Source: Bacillota bacterium
Lineage (GTDB): Bacteria > Bacillota > Clostridia > Acetivibrionales > DSM-27016
DNA length: 64,000 nt
NCBI GenBank assembly: GCA_023390115.1
Contig: JAEWDM010000022.1
Span: forward strand, 248,001-312,000
Direction of reading: 5' to 3'
The first letter of the stretch is position 1, and each line of letters starts with the position of its first letter. The translations under genes and the position numbers were made by a program. Positions 38,501-45,943 of the stretch are shown one piece after another. Under the pieces are notes generated by a model. That model saw nothing but the letters and a program-made list of their open reading frames with translations. It did no database searches and was not told where the DNA came from.

Positions 38501-41500
38501 TCACTCTGCCGGATGAATTCTTGCGTATCAATCTTGCCCCAAACGCCTTGCCTCCCCTGAAAGCCAGCAGTTCCTCCCCGGAAGGGCAAAGCATTTCATT
38601 GGCCAGGCCCTGCAGAGCAGAAGGATTGCGGGGATCAATATCCGCCAGTCCTCCCCACAGCTCTCCGTGCTCTATTGCAAAGGTCTTTCCGAATCCCCAA
38701 ATGGACGCCTGGGCAAAGCTCACAGTCCCTTCATCACCCGAAACGCTCTGGCTTCCCGCCGTAACAAACCAGAACCTGGGGCTAACCTTAAGGCCGAAGC
38801 CAAGCACCTGCTGCAAAAACAGCAAGGCGCTGCCCGGGCCGTACATTTGCTCTCTCTCCAGAGCTTCGGCATGCGCCCCGGCGTCAGAGGACATATTAAG
38901 GCTCCATAAATGGACCACACCCTCACAGTATGTAAAATTTTCAATAATATATTCCGACAATCTCCTGTAATCCTCAGGATCGTGTATATTTACAGACAAA
39001 TGCCTGTCGTGCATAGCCTTATACCGGGAGGACGCATATACCACAATGCACCGGGCACCTCTCATTTCAAGCAGTTGTGCCAGGTTATCCCCCACTCCGG
39101 TGTTATCTGAGAATATAACCCATTTTTTATACCGCGGCTGTGCCTGCTTACCGGCTGCCGGAACAGGCACCCACTCATTTATGTGCAGCAGATTTAGGTC
39201 CGAGGAGCTTCCGCTCATGCTTTTCATAACCTCCGCACGCGATACGCGCATAATACCGGCACCCTTTGCCTCCGCCACAACCCTTCCGTCGTCGCAGAAA
39301 AGCGTAAAATCACCTGTAAGTGCCTTTGAGCTTATATCTCCATGCCTCACTGCCAAATGATACCACATTCTGCCTTCGGGAGTGCCGTATACCGAGTATG
39401 AGTCATACCCCATAAACATATATGCCTCATCTCCCGACATGTCAAATGCCGCCAGCAGCAACTGCGCGCCGGCGTCCAGGAGCCCCGGATGCACTTGACA
39501 CGGCGGAAACACATCGGCCCCTTCGGCAAAGCGCACCCTGGCCAGCACCTCCGAGGACCCTTTATAAATAAAATCAAGCCAGCGCATATGCTCTCCGAAT
39601 TCAAGCCCTGTGTCTTTAAGCCTGCTGTAGAAATCATCCCCGGAAACTGCGTTTGTGCATTTAGACTGTAATACCGGAAGCGAAAAATCCGCCTGCTTGC
39701 AGCCGGCCTCCCGCATTTCCTCCCCCTGTGCCGTACCTGCAAGGTGCAGGCACCATGAAGAGCAGTCTTCATCTCCTGCCTCCTTCGTGCTGAAAACCTG
39801 AAAGCCGGTACGGGCGCCCTCCTTGGCCTCCAAAAGCACATGTATTACAGCATGGGAGCCCTCCTCAATATACAGGGGATTTTTAACAACCGTATCATAA
39901 ATGCTAAAGCGAAGCCCTTTATAATGCCTGTCCAGTGAGGCCGTCACCATAGCAATCATTGCCGCTCCCGGAAACACAGGCGTTCCGTATACCCTGTGCT
40001 GGCATATATATGGGGAGTCCCAGGCGCACCTGTACTCATACAGTGCTCCTGCATAAGGAGTATTGACAAGCCTTCCCTCCGACGGGTGAAAGACCCCTTT
40101 CATTCCGTGCCCGCCGTCGTCCTTAAGCTTTTCTCCCGCCTGCTCTTTTTTGCTGTTAAACCAAAAACGCTGCCGTTCAAACGGATATGCCGGGAGAGAA
40201 ACGCGCCTCCCGCCCCCAAAAGCAGCCTCAAGAGGCTTTATTCCAAGGCAGTAAAGCCGTGCCATGCTTCCCAGCATGGTTTGGGAATCACCGGCGCCCT
40301 TTCTGAGAGAAGAAAGCCATACAACACCTTCATCCTCCAGGCATCTTCGGCCCATTCCGCAAAGCACGGGGTTTGGTCCTATCTCCATGAATAAGCGAAG
40401 CCCGTTTGCGTACATGCGGCGTATGCCCCTATCAAACAATACCGGTCTTCGTATATGCTCACACCAGTAACGGGCAGTACATATCTCATTTTTACCGGCA
40501 GGTTCTCCGGTAACATTTGAAATCAGAGGAACAGACGGCTCATTAAAGCTTATTCCCTCCAAAAGCTTCTCAAACTCTTGTATCATAGGCTCCATAAGAG
40601 GAGAATGAAAGGCATGGGACACCGCAAGAGGGGCAACCCTTATGCCCCGGCCCTCCATTACCTTAATAATTTTACCCACACATTCCCCGGAACCGCTTAT
40701 AACCACGCTTTCCGGTCCATTTACCGCAGCGATCGAGACTTGCGCCGCATAAGGCAGCATAAGGTCCCGCACTATTTCCTCACCGGCGAAGACAGCCGCC
40801 ATAAGCCCCCCCGAAGGAAGGCTCTGCATCATACGCCCCCGGGCAGCTATCAGCTTCAAGCCGTCCTCAAGGGTAAACACTCCCCCAATGCATGCGGCAG
40901 CATATTCTCCCACACTGTGCCCCATCACGGCGGAAGGCTTGACGCCCCATGACTGCCACAGCACAGCCAGCGCATATTGAAGTGCAAAAAGCATAGGCTG
41001 GGTATAGCGTGTCTGGTCCGCAAGCTGCGCGTTGCAAGGGTCAAAAAGCAAGGATATGAGAGAATGCTCCATATGGTCTTTAAGAATGGCGCCACACCTG
41101 TCAATAGCTTGAGCAAAGACTGGCTGCGTCTGATAAAGCTCCCTTCCCATATCGAAATACTGGGAACCCTGGCCTGTGAAAAGAAATGCAACTCCCGGCC
41201 TGGCCGAACCGGGCGCATAGCCTGAAGCGAGGCCCTGCTTTACCGCACCGCTTAAAAACATCTCCAACTGCCGCGCCGCATCCTCCTTCCCATTAGCTGC
41301 GAGCGCCAGACGGTAAGGGAAGGCTCCCCTTCCCGTTCCCGCTGAAAAACAAATATCTTCAAAGTCCGGCGTATGCTTCTGCCTAAGAAAATCCGCATAC
41401 CTCTCCGCCATTTTACGCAAGGCATTTTCACTTTTTGCTGAAATGGTTAAAAGCTGAAAAGGCGGACTCTTTCCCGCAGAGGCAAGCTCCATATTGGGTG

Positions 41501-43127
41501 CTTCACCCACTACTATATGCGCATTCACACCTCCGAAGCCAAACGAGCTTATGCCTGCAATACGCCCCTTCTGGCCTGCATCCCACGGAACTGTCTCAGT
41601 AGGAATTACGGCGGGAACCTCCTCCGGAGATATTTGAGGGTTAAGCTCATTTAAATGCAGGTTGGGAGGAATTTGTCCATGAGACATGGAAAGAATGACC
41701 TTTATAAGCCCTGCCACCCCTGCCGCCATCTCGGTATGGCCTATGTTTGTCTTTACCGTTCCTACAATCAGCGGCTTGTCCTTACTCCGCCCCTCCTTCA
41801 TTACCTCGGCAAGGGAACGGAATTCAATAGGATCGCCCACAAACGTCCCCGTGCCATGGGCCTCGACATACTGTACCTCGGACGGCTTAATGCCCGCCCT
41901 GCCAAGCGCACCCCTTATTACCTCCTGCTGGGCAAGCCCGCTTGGAGCTGAAAGCCCGTTGCTTTTTCCAGAATGGTTAACACTGGTGCCCTTTATCACG
42001 CATAATATATTATTCTTATCCCGCAGTGCGTCGGTAAGGCGTTTTAACACAACAATTCCGCAGCCCTCCGACCTCACATATCCGTCGGCCGACGCGTCAA
42101 AGGTCTTGCATCTTCCGTCCGGCGCCATCATTTTAGCCTTTGAAAGCGCAATGGTGATTTCAGGAGACACAATGGCATTCACTCCCCCTGCCAGTGCCAT
42201 TCCGCACTCCCCGTCCAGCAGGCTCCTGCATGCCATATGAATGCTCACAAGCGAGGAGGAGCATGCCGTATCAACAGAAATGCTCGGCCCGCGAAGCCCC
42301 AGTGCATATGACACCCTGTTTGCCGCAATGCTTGTATAGCTCCCCGTGGCACAGTAAAAATCAAGCCTCCCGGTATCCTCAAAAAACCTTCTGGTATAAT
42401 CGCTTCCGCCTATGCCTATAAACACTCCCGTGCTGCTTCCCGCCAGCCCGCTTGTTATCTCGGCTGCGTTCTCAAGAGCCTCCCAGCACACCTCCAGCAC
42501 CAGCCTCTGCTGCACATCCATGCTTTGAGCCTCACGTGGAGTAATTCCGAAATGAGAGGCATCAAACATATCAATATCACTTATAAAGCCCCCCCAGCGG
42601 GTATTCATTTTGCCCGGAGCCCTGTGGTCGGGATCAAACAGCTCTCCGGCCTCCCAGCGCCCGTCAGGCACCTCGGTAATACCGTCTCCTCCCATTTTAA
42701 GAAATTCCCAGAATTCTTCCGGGGAATTGCAGCCTCCCGGAAAGCGGCAGCCCATCCCTACCACGGCAATATCCCCGCCTGGAAAACCATTCCTCGCTAC
42801 TTCCGTCTCATTCCCGCCAACATTCTTCCCCTCTTCCTCATCATGCGTTTGCAGTATGCCTGCGGCATAGGCCGCTAAGGCGCGTATGGTAGGATAATCA
42901 TAAATCAGCGTCGGCGGGAAGCTTCTTCCCACATAGCTCCCCATATCCTCCGTAAGCCTGCCAAGAGCTTTTGAATAGAGGCCGTACAGCCTCAAAGGGC
43001 GCTCAACGTCAATATTCTCCCCGGCTATTCCAGTTTCATCCGAAATCCTGCTTATAAGCCATTCTTCAACCGCTTCGCAGGACACCGGAGCATTTGTTCC
43101 AAATCTCTCTTGTGCCATCTCCTTCAC
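29568..43127 (-). CDS. Giant PKS-NRPS, ACP-KS-AT-DH-KR-ACP-Cy-A(MT-like)-PCP-Cy-A-PCP
   Basis: 4519 aa. An N-terminal ACP (about 15-90) carries GLYSKAL where GLDSL is usual. KS 117-540 has TACSSSL near 289. AT (GHSVGEYAAA near 737, HAFHSP near 836) indicates malonyl-CoA. DH has HRVYGTPVFP near 1045 and DAGAQ near 1216, both intact. KR has TGGTGGIG near 1553 and YAAAN near 1700. ACP (EMGLDSL) is near 1893. The first Cy has DLLIADGWS near 2095; its A domain (TSGSTGMPKG near 2577, Cys pocket) holds an MT-like insert with ELGARTGTL near 3096; PCP GGDSL near 3373. The second Cy has DNLIFDGWS near 3575, then A (TSGSTGLPKG near 4047, Cys pocket) and PCP (GANSM near 4440). It adds one enoyl C2 unit and two cysteines. 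GTG start after GAGAGGGG. Confidence 0.95.
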   Translation of the reverse strand: MKEMAQERFGTNAPVSCEAVEEWLISRISDETGIAGENIDVERPLRLYGLYSKALGRLTEDMGSYVGRSFPPTLIYDYPTIRALAAYAAGILQTHDEEEGKNVGGNETEVARNGFPGGDIAVVGMGCRFPGGCNSPEEFWEFLKMGGDGITEVPDGRWEAGELFDPDHRAPGKMNTRWGGFISDIDMFDASHFGITPREAQSMDVQQRLVLEVCWEALENAAEITSGLAGSSTGVFIGIGGSDYTRRFFEDTGRLDFYCATGSYTSIAANRVSYALGLRGPSISVDTACSSSLVSIHMACRSLLDGECGMALAGGVNAIVSPEITIALSKAKMMAPDGRCKTFDASADGYVRSEGCGIVVLKRLTDALRDKNNILCVIKGTSVNHSGKSNGLSAPSGLAQQEVIRGALGRAGIKPSEVQYVEAHGTGTFVGDPIEFRSLAEVMKEGRSKDKPLIVGTVKTNIGHTEMAAGVAGLIKVILSMSHGQIPPNLHLNELNPQISPEEVPAVIPTETVPWDAGQKGRIAGISSFGFGGVNAHIVVGEAPNMELASAGKSPPFQLLTISAKSENALRKMAERYADFLRQKHTPDFEDICFSAGTGRGAFPYRLALAANGKEDAARQLEMFLSGAVKQGLASGYAPGSARPGVAFLFTGQGSQYFDMGRELYQTQPVFAQAIDRCGAILKDHMEHSLISLLFDPCNAQLADQTRYTQPMLFALQYALAVLWQSWGVKPSAVMGHSVGEYAAACIGGVFTLEDGLKLIAARGRMMQSLPSGGLMAAVFAGEEIVRDLMLPYAAQVSIAAVNGPESVVISGSGECVGKIIKVMEGRGIRVAPLAVSHAFHSPLMEPMIQEFEKLLEGISFNEPSVPLISNVTGEPAGKNEICTARYWCEHIRRPVLFDRGIRRMYANGLRLFMEIGPNPVLCGMGRRCLEDEGVVWLSSLRKGAGDSQTMLGSMARLYCLGIKPLEAAFGGGRRVSLPAYPFERQRFWFNSKKEQAGEKLKDDGGHGMKGVFHPSEGRLVNTPYAGALYEYRCAWDSPYICQHRVYGTPVFPGAAMIAMVTASLDRHYKGLRFSIYDTVVKNPLYIEEGSHAVIHVLLEAKEGARTGFQVFSTKEAGDEDCSSWCLHLAGTAQGEEMREAGCKQADFSLPVLQSKCTNAVSGDDFYSRLKDTGLEFGEHMRWLDFIYKGSSEVLARVRFAEGADVFPPCQVHPGLLDAGAQLLLAAFDMSGDEAYMFMGYDSYSVYGTPEGRMWYHLAVRHGDISSKALTGDFTLFCDDGRVVAEAKGAGIMRVSRAEVMKSMSGSSSDLNLLHINEWVPVPAAGKQAQPRYKKWVIFSDNTGVGDNLAQLLEMRGARCIVVYASSRYKAMHDRHLSVNIHDPEDYRRLSEYIIENFTYCEGVVHLWSLNMSSDAGAHAEALEREQMYGPGSALLFLQQVLGFGLKVSPRFWFVTAGSQSVSGDEGTVSFAQASIWGFGKTFAIEHGELWGGLADIDPRNPSALQGLANEMLCPSGEELLAFRGGKAFGARLIRKNSSGRVTGALSLDSNATYLITGGTGGIGIRLAQWLALNGAGRLALLSRKGASQGNKDIIRKITEAGTAVDVFQADVADYEALKRVLPKINCGSMPLKGVFHLAGELDDGMLFNQSRERFMRALRPKAAGALNLHAVTRELPLDCFVMFSSVASVTGASGQGNYAAANAVMDSLAYYRRLEGLPALSVNWGPWEGNGMIASLSGIEVSALGKKGLGLVDAESGFAMLKELMESNAVQAGVFPLDAAKYAAGSAGGAMKAFFSRLSGEAPHNKQAALSYSASEGHGQAASAPQERKRPVKSAEGGTEAEGASISDIIKEVLPEQRLDKVMDHIRKRVAEAIWVENYEKIDVQQNLLEMGLDSLIILGLRSSLKTDFGVNIPFSEFLQCRTVKSLGELVMNILGLNDTLTEEPSSVQPGDFRVDAENRFQPFPLTDVQYAYWIGRQGQFGLGDVSCHVYVEVEVGGLDTERLNSAVTSLVKRHEMLRAVILPDGTQRILAEAEPYRVRLVDLRGMQRDKAEESLELLRQELSHAVHPSLTGPLFDITASRIDDLKTRLHISLDLLIADGWSFNILINDLYSFYCDPDTTLPKIEISYRDYIMAEHAARNSEAYENSLKYWRDKLASLPPAPELPVSRHPSELAETKFVRLSAGMDKDKWDRLKKKAAQEGLTPSGVLLAAFVQVIGRWSKSPRFTIMMTLFNRLPFHPQVNSLVGDFTSLIALAVDTAGERTFAEKARAVQKQFWEDMENRCVSGVQVLRELTRINGGEAQSSMPVVFTSVLPYGGSSGEETSTLEMPEGLPVDFVYCISQTPQVWIDFQIFDRKGALSYNWDIVSGLFPEGLPEDMFDAFNALLADLCDNEALWHGEEYTRLPSAQAELRKKVNMTEAPFPQKLLHELFLEQAEKQPQMEAVVAAGVRMTYGELAARAGDIGRLLASKGAGPNQLVAVIMEKGWEQAAGVMGILFSGAAYLPIDPAVPQQRLDYILRESEARIALTQSRLINTLTVPEGVELIGVGIDAPFGCSRTDGRSILLQRPEDLAYVIYTSGSTGMPKGVMISHSGAVNTVYDINQRFGVGSGDRVVAISSLNFDLSVYDIFGLLGAGGTVVFPSQEEVRDPACWHRLIIDEKITLWNSVPAFVEMLYEYVSGKKESLPSCLRLIMMSGDWIPVSLPGKLRSLCPGVRLISMGGATEASIWSIVYDIDAPGEVCEGWRSIPYGKPLSNQTFHVLNDALEPCPDWVPGHLYIGGSGLAMGYFKDQDKTSKSFFINHESGERLYSTGDLGRYLPDGNIEFLGREDLQVKIRGHRIELGEVEEAIRSHPGVRDAAVVVCEGRKGDKYLSAFAAAEDFSENPLFTVVDGDRDAICAQWGMAVEAGKSKAAEVFAGIDAEEFARFGRYLEDYAISVMGSILNMLGVFTRPFERYTADELIRSAGIDERYRDLMKQWLDALLCRGLVKMEGSCYTNAGALTGEPGEYTAAEDGPKSPAFAGYAGGIKKYFNELIKSCPGMLMGKTEPLQVFFGSGLSLSPELLLRMTPAVNELGGVAGDILKAIANAKGQGTVRVLELGARTGTLAKQLLELLPDYKISYTVSDSSPFFLDIAEENLKAFPNTGFKLMDMDGEASAQGFIPNSFDVVIANHSLHRAVNLPFTLGQVHSLLSPGGSLIMTELTQSSALQLVSVGILEAGFTRLTDSRAEKRQPLLSEDEWRTVICTAGFEELRAFPGSELKPGVSGRAVLLARSASRAYVFNEDAVRDHLRQTLPEYMLPHSIELLRDMPLTANGKVDRRALSQKGAKIALPDSSAAAPASECEEKLLDVWKEVLKVESAGIRDSFFELGGDSLVGTRMISKIRELFGVEISLRSLFSASTVELLAKHIEALMSEEKQNTGKAAPLPAIVPDVAGRYEPFPLTDVQQAYWLGRTGLFELGGVSTHSYFEIENTGLDVERLNSAWQRLIRQHDMMRTVVTGNEQRILKHVPPYEIKVTDLRGMDAAEADIELDRLREEMSHQVIQVDTWPLFDIRAALLYGDKIRLHVSFDNLIFDGWSMLYLFEEWARIYNEPGEELKPLELSFRDYVLAVEALENTGSYEEDSRYWSARIPQMPPAPMLPLAKSSGGITEQRFRRLESKLPPHMWHRLKEQAQNRNITPSGLLLAVYSEILGMWSRSQRFTVNLTLFNRMPIHPQVYELVGDFTSLTLLEVDNTRGETFSERAKNIQQRLWEDLDHSYMGGIRVLREYTRAHNANSRSAVMPVVFTSALGLGGAHQDGAGITRMGKLVYNITQTPQVWLDHQVYENDGSLVLIWDSVAGLFPEGLLEDMFQAYRGLLEELAENGGHWDKKRFSLLPPAQLMVRRKVNSTDAGLSCELLHTLFKKQARTSPDAPAVIAPDRVLTYGELYRRALYLGRILKDRGAEANTLVAVAMEKGWEQVAGVLGVLFSGAAYLPVDPELPKERLWYLLRHGGARLVLTQSWIGESIEWPGEMETIYVDAAEGVSEEGEVEFTQSPEDLAYVIFTSGSTGLPKGVMIDHRGAVNTVLDINRRFSVSASDRVLAVSNLNFDLSVYDIFGLLAAGGAIVMPGAGDAKNPSHWDEMILRHGVSIWNSVPALMQALTDNLADREEVLRASLRLVLMSGDWIPVRLPGAIWDMNPQTRVISLGGATEASIWSIVYPIEHVDDKWNSIPYGYPLDNQRFYVLNSFMEDCPDLVPGQLYIGGTGLAKGYWRDEEKTREGFILHPATGEALYRTGDVGRYMPDGSIEFLGRDDFQVKIRGYRIELGEIESALRGCGDVSDAVVLAAESKGEKWLIGFIIPAAAGGFDSCRAHDYLAERLPAYMIPSAFVVVESMPLTVNGKIDRKELLKLASEIKKSPAALTLPKNDMERLVSDIVKDVLGIDEAGTNENLFDMGANSMHMLRIQGRLENTLGRKISIMDIFEHTSIGKLADFLNGGIDEGHAAEETRQQAERRRQMQAGRKKRKLRRGDRFER

Positions 43128-43160
43128 ATCTTGTCCCCTCTCTAAAACTGATAGAATTGC

Positions 43161-44183
43161 CTACTTCCTTGCAATATCTATATCCATCTTACCGGCAAAT
43201 AAATTCAATGTCCTCTTATAAACGCTTTTAAAGCCGCTCCTTACAGCAGCGTCACTGATCTCGCCCTGCCTCAGTGCAAAATCATAGCCTCTAAGGCGGC
43301 TCGGCAGCCATGCGGCAACCATTTCACAAGGCTTTGTCATATCCTCCGTCAGCCCTTCCGAGATGCACATAAACACACCTCCCGGATTTAAAGCCTCATA
43401 TATTTTTTTTATAACAGAATCCAATGTATGCTTTGCAAAATTCAGAGTACTCATTGCCAGCACGAAATCATATTCTCCTCCGATCGAATCAGTTATGTAA
43501 TCCCCCGTCATTACACGCATCCGCTTCTCCATTCCATATTCTTTTATAGATTGCGCCGCGGTTTTCCCGACCTCAGGAGTGTCAAAAATAATTCCTTCCA
43601 TTACCGGATGTTCCTTAACAATAGCTATTCCCGTTAAGCCGGGGCCTCCTCCCAGATCAAGCATTCTTTTGAATCCGCCGAATTCCGGAAGGGATGCCGC
43701 AAGGGCTGCAATTTCCCTGGAGCCTCCCCCTCTCTGACCTGTTTTCAGCATCTCTGTATAATCCCCGAATTGCGCGTATGCCTCCAGCCCCTGCATATTA
43801 TCATTTGTCCCGTCAGGCCCTTCCTTCACAGCTTTAACGATATCAATATCCTCAAAACCCGTACCCAGGTTTGAAACCCTTACGTAGTCTCCTATAAACC
43901 AATCACAATTTCTTAACAGGTATTGAGATGACAACGCGGTATTTTTATAAAGCCCCTGTCTTTTTTCCAGCAAATCCATTGCCGATAAAGCATCCAACAG
44001 GCTTTGAGTATTGCTCCGGTTCAGCCCGAGCTCCTCTGCAAGCTCCGCATGCCCCTTCTCCTGTTCAAGCCGGTCGAATATGTCCAGCTCAATTGCCGCA
44101 AACAGTATTTTTGTATACATTGGAGCGTAAATCATATCAGTCAACCTTTGCGCTCCCTCTGTTATCTTCCGAAGCTCTCTCAT
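43161..44183 (-). CDS. SAM-dependent O-methyltransferase-like protein
   Basis: The protein of about 340 aa has an N-terminal winged-helix dimerisation region (KILFAAIELDIFDRLEQ, AELAEELGLNRSNTQSLLDAL) and a C-terminal class I fold with motif I MLDLGGGPGLTG and the late segment EALNPGGVFMCISE. This is the plan of small-molecule O-methyltransferases of the acetylserotonin/TcmN type. I start at the ATG at 44183, which overlaps the stop of the ABC transporter gene as ATGA and follows AAGGGG; the longer reading overlaps more. It could methylate a hydroxyl or thiol group on the starter or finished product. Confidence 0.88.
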   Translation of the reverse strand: MRELRKITEGAQRLTDMIYAPMYTKILFAAIELDIFDRLEQEKGHAELAEELGLNRSNTQSLLDALSAMDLLEKRQGLYKNTALSSQYLLRNCDWFIGDYVRVSNLGTGFEDIDIVKAVKEGPDGTNDNMQGLEAYAQFGDYTEMLKTGQRGGGSREIAALAASLPEFGGFKRMLDLGGGPGLTGIAIVKEHPVMEGIIFDTPEVGKTAAQSIKEYGMEKRMRVMTGDYITDSIGGEYDFVLAMSTLNFAKHTLDSVIKKIYEALNPGGVFMCISEGLTEDMTKPCEMVAAWLPSRLRGYDFALRQGEISDAAVRSGFKSVYKRTLNLFAGKMDIDIARK

Positions 44184-45943
44184 AAAGATTCCCCTTTTAC
44201 CGTTCCTGTATTTATTTTCCACTGCTCAGCATTTCTTCTCCTCGTCCAGAACCCCGCGTAAATTCCGCCCTCCTCAAGCAGCTCCTCATGAGTCCCTCTT
44301 TCGGCCAGCATCCCTTCCTGATTAAGAACCAGAATCTGATTTGCTTTTTTAACCGTAGACAATCTATGGGCAATCACAATAAGAGTTTTATTTTTTACCA
44401 GAAGACTTATAGCCTCCTGAATTTCCTTCTCATTTTCCGGATCAATGCTTGAGGTTGCCTCATCCAGCATTATAACAGGAGCATCCTTAAGCATAGCTCT
44501 TGCAATGGAAATTCTTTGCTTTTCCCCTCCTGACAAAGTATCTCCGCCTTCCCCTATCACAGTGTCGTAGCCATTTTCCAGGCTGCTTATAAAATCATGG
44601 CATCTGGCGTTTTTGGCAGCCTCTATCACCTGCTCCATAGTTGCGCCGGAATTTCCGAATTTTATATTATTAAGTATTGTGTCATTAAAAAGGTATACGT
44701 CCTGAAAAACCATGCTTATGTGTGAAAGAACAGAATCGCACTTCATATCCTTTACATTCACCCCCCCTATAAGCACCTCTCCCTCCTGTACATCCCAGAA
44801 CCGTGCTATAAGACTGGTTATTGTCGTTTTACCGCTGCCTGAAGGCCCTACGATGGCTGTCATTGTCTTTTGAGGAGTTTTGAAGCTCAGGTCCTTTATC
44901 ACAGGCTTATCCCCATATGAAAAGGAAACATTTTTAAACTCAATATCATGGCCGCTTATACCTGCATCTGAATCTTTTTGATCAATAAGCTCAATATCCA
45001 TAACCCTCTGCAGCCTGTCAAGGCATGCGTCCATAAGGCGGATAATTCCTGAATACACGGCTATGGCCTCCGCGGGCATATAAATTCTGAAGGCAATAAT
45101 GACAAACATCATCATTGTTGCCATGGATATTTCATTTGAAAAATAAAGATAGGATCCCATATACAATATAAGTGCTGTAGACAGGTGGAAGCAGGCATTA
45201 AAAGCGGCATTCCACGGAACAGCCTTCATTTCAAAATTCAGTGCCAGCTTTTCAAACCTGCTCAGAACCGCCTCCAGCTTTTTGAAATTGCTTCCTGCAA
45301 GATTGAAGGCCTTAATTACCGGAATTCCCTGTATATACTCAAGAAGGTTAGAAACAACATCCGCCTGGCCCTGCTGCCTTTCCGGCCCGAATTTCCTGAA
45401 ATATTTTTGAATTTTAATATTAAGAATAAAGGCAAAGGGATATCCTGCAAGCACAACCATACCCATTTTCCAATTTATAACAAATACAAATACTATTGCA
45501 AGCACGCTGCTTATTAATGAATTAGTCGCCTTAGAAAGAAACTGCATTGAAAATGTCTCTACAAAGGTCATATCATTCGTAACAACTGCAGAAATATTTC
45601 CTGCATTATTGTCCGAAAAGCATCCCATAGGCAATCGTCTCAGCCTCTCACCTATTATTATTCTTTGTTCCGCCATAATTTCAAAGCCGGTTCCATCCTG
45701 AAGCACATATACCAGCAGCTTAAAAATATACTGCCCCAGCATGGCGGCAAGCAAAAAAAACAGACGTTTCCATATTGATTCCATTGTAAGCGTCTCTGAG
45801 GTAATATCATTCAGAGTCATAAGAATCAGTACGAGCGGAGCAACCGCGCAAATGTTTTCAAGAAAATTTATACCAAATGCCAGAATAAGCTTATTTCTTT
45901 TTTCACCGGCAATTTTAAATATTCTATTTATAATACTAAGCAT
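44180..45943 (-). CDS. ABC half-transporter, YbtQ/Irp7-like
   Basis: The 587-aa protein joins a six-helix membrane domain (residues about 15-310) to one ATPase domain with Walker A GPSGSGKTT, signature LSGGEKQR and Walker B VIMLDEATSS. Its closest functional relatives by architecture and setting are YbtP/YbtQ-type half-transporters, exporter-folded proteins that import metal-siderophore complexes. It forms a pair with the next upstream gene, with TAATG overlap, and probably makes a heterodimer. Direction of transport cannot be proved from sequence; export of the product is the alternative. Confidence 0.85.
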   Translation of the reverse strand: MLSIINRIFKIAGEKRNKLILAFGINFLENICAVAPLVLILMTLNDITSETLTMESIWKRLFFLLAAMLGQYIFKLLVYVLQDGTGFEIMAEQRIIIGERLRRLPMGCFSDNNAGNISAVVTNDMTFVETFSMQFLSKATNSLISSVLAIVFVFVINWKMGMVVLAGYPFAFILNIKIQKYFRKFGPERQQGQADVVSNLLEYIQGIPVIKAFNLAGSNFKKLEAVLSRFEKLALNFEMKAVPWNAAFNACFHLSTALILYMGSYLYFSNEISMATMMMFVIIAFRIYMPAEAIAVYSGIIRLMDACLDRLQRVMDIELIDQKDSDAGISGHDIEFKNVSFSYGDKPVIKDLSFKTPQKTMTAIVGPSGSGKTTITSLIARFWDVQEGEVLIGGVNVKDMKCDSVLSHISMVFQDVYLFNDTILNNIKFGNSGATMEQVIEAAKNARCHDFISSLENGYDTVIGEGGDTLSGGEKQRISIARAMLKDAPVIMLDEATSSIDPENEKEIQEAISLLVKNKTLIVIAHRLSTVKKANQILVLNQEGMLAERGTHEELLEEGGIYAGFWTRRRNAEQWKINTGTVKGESL

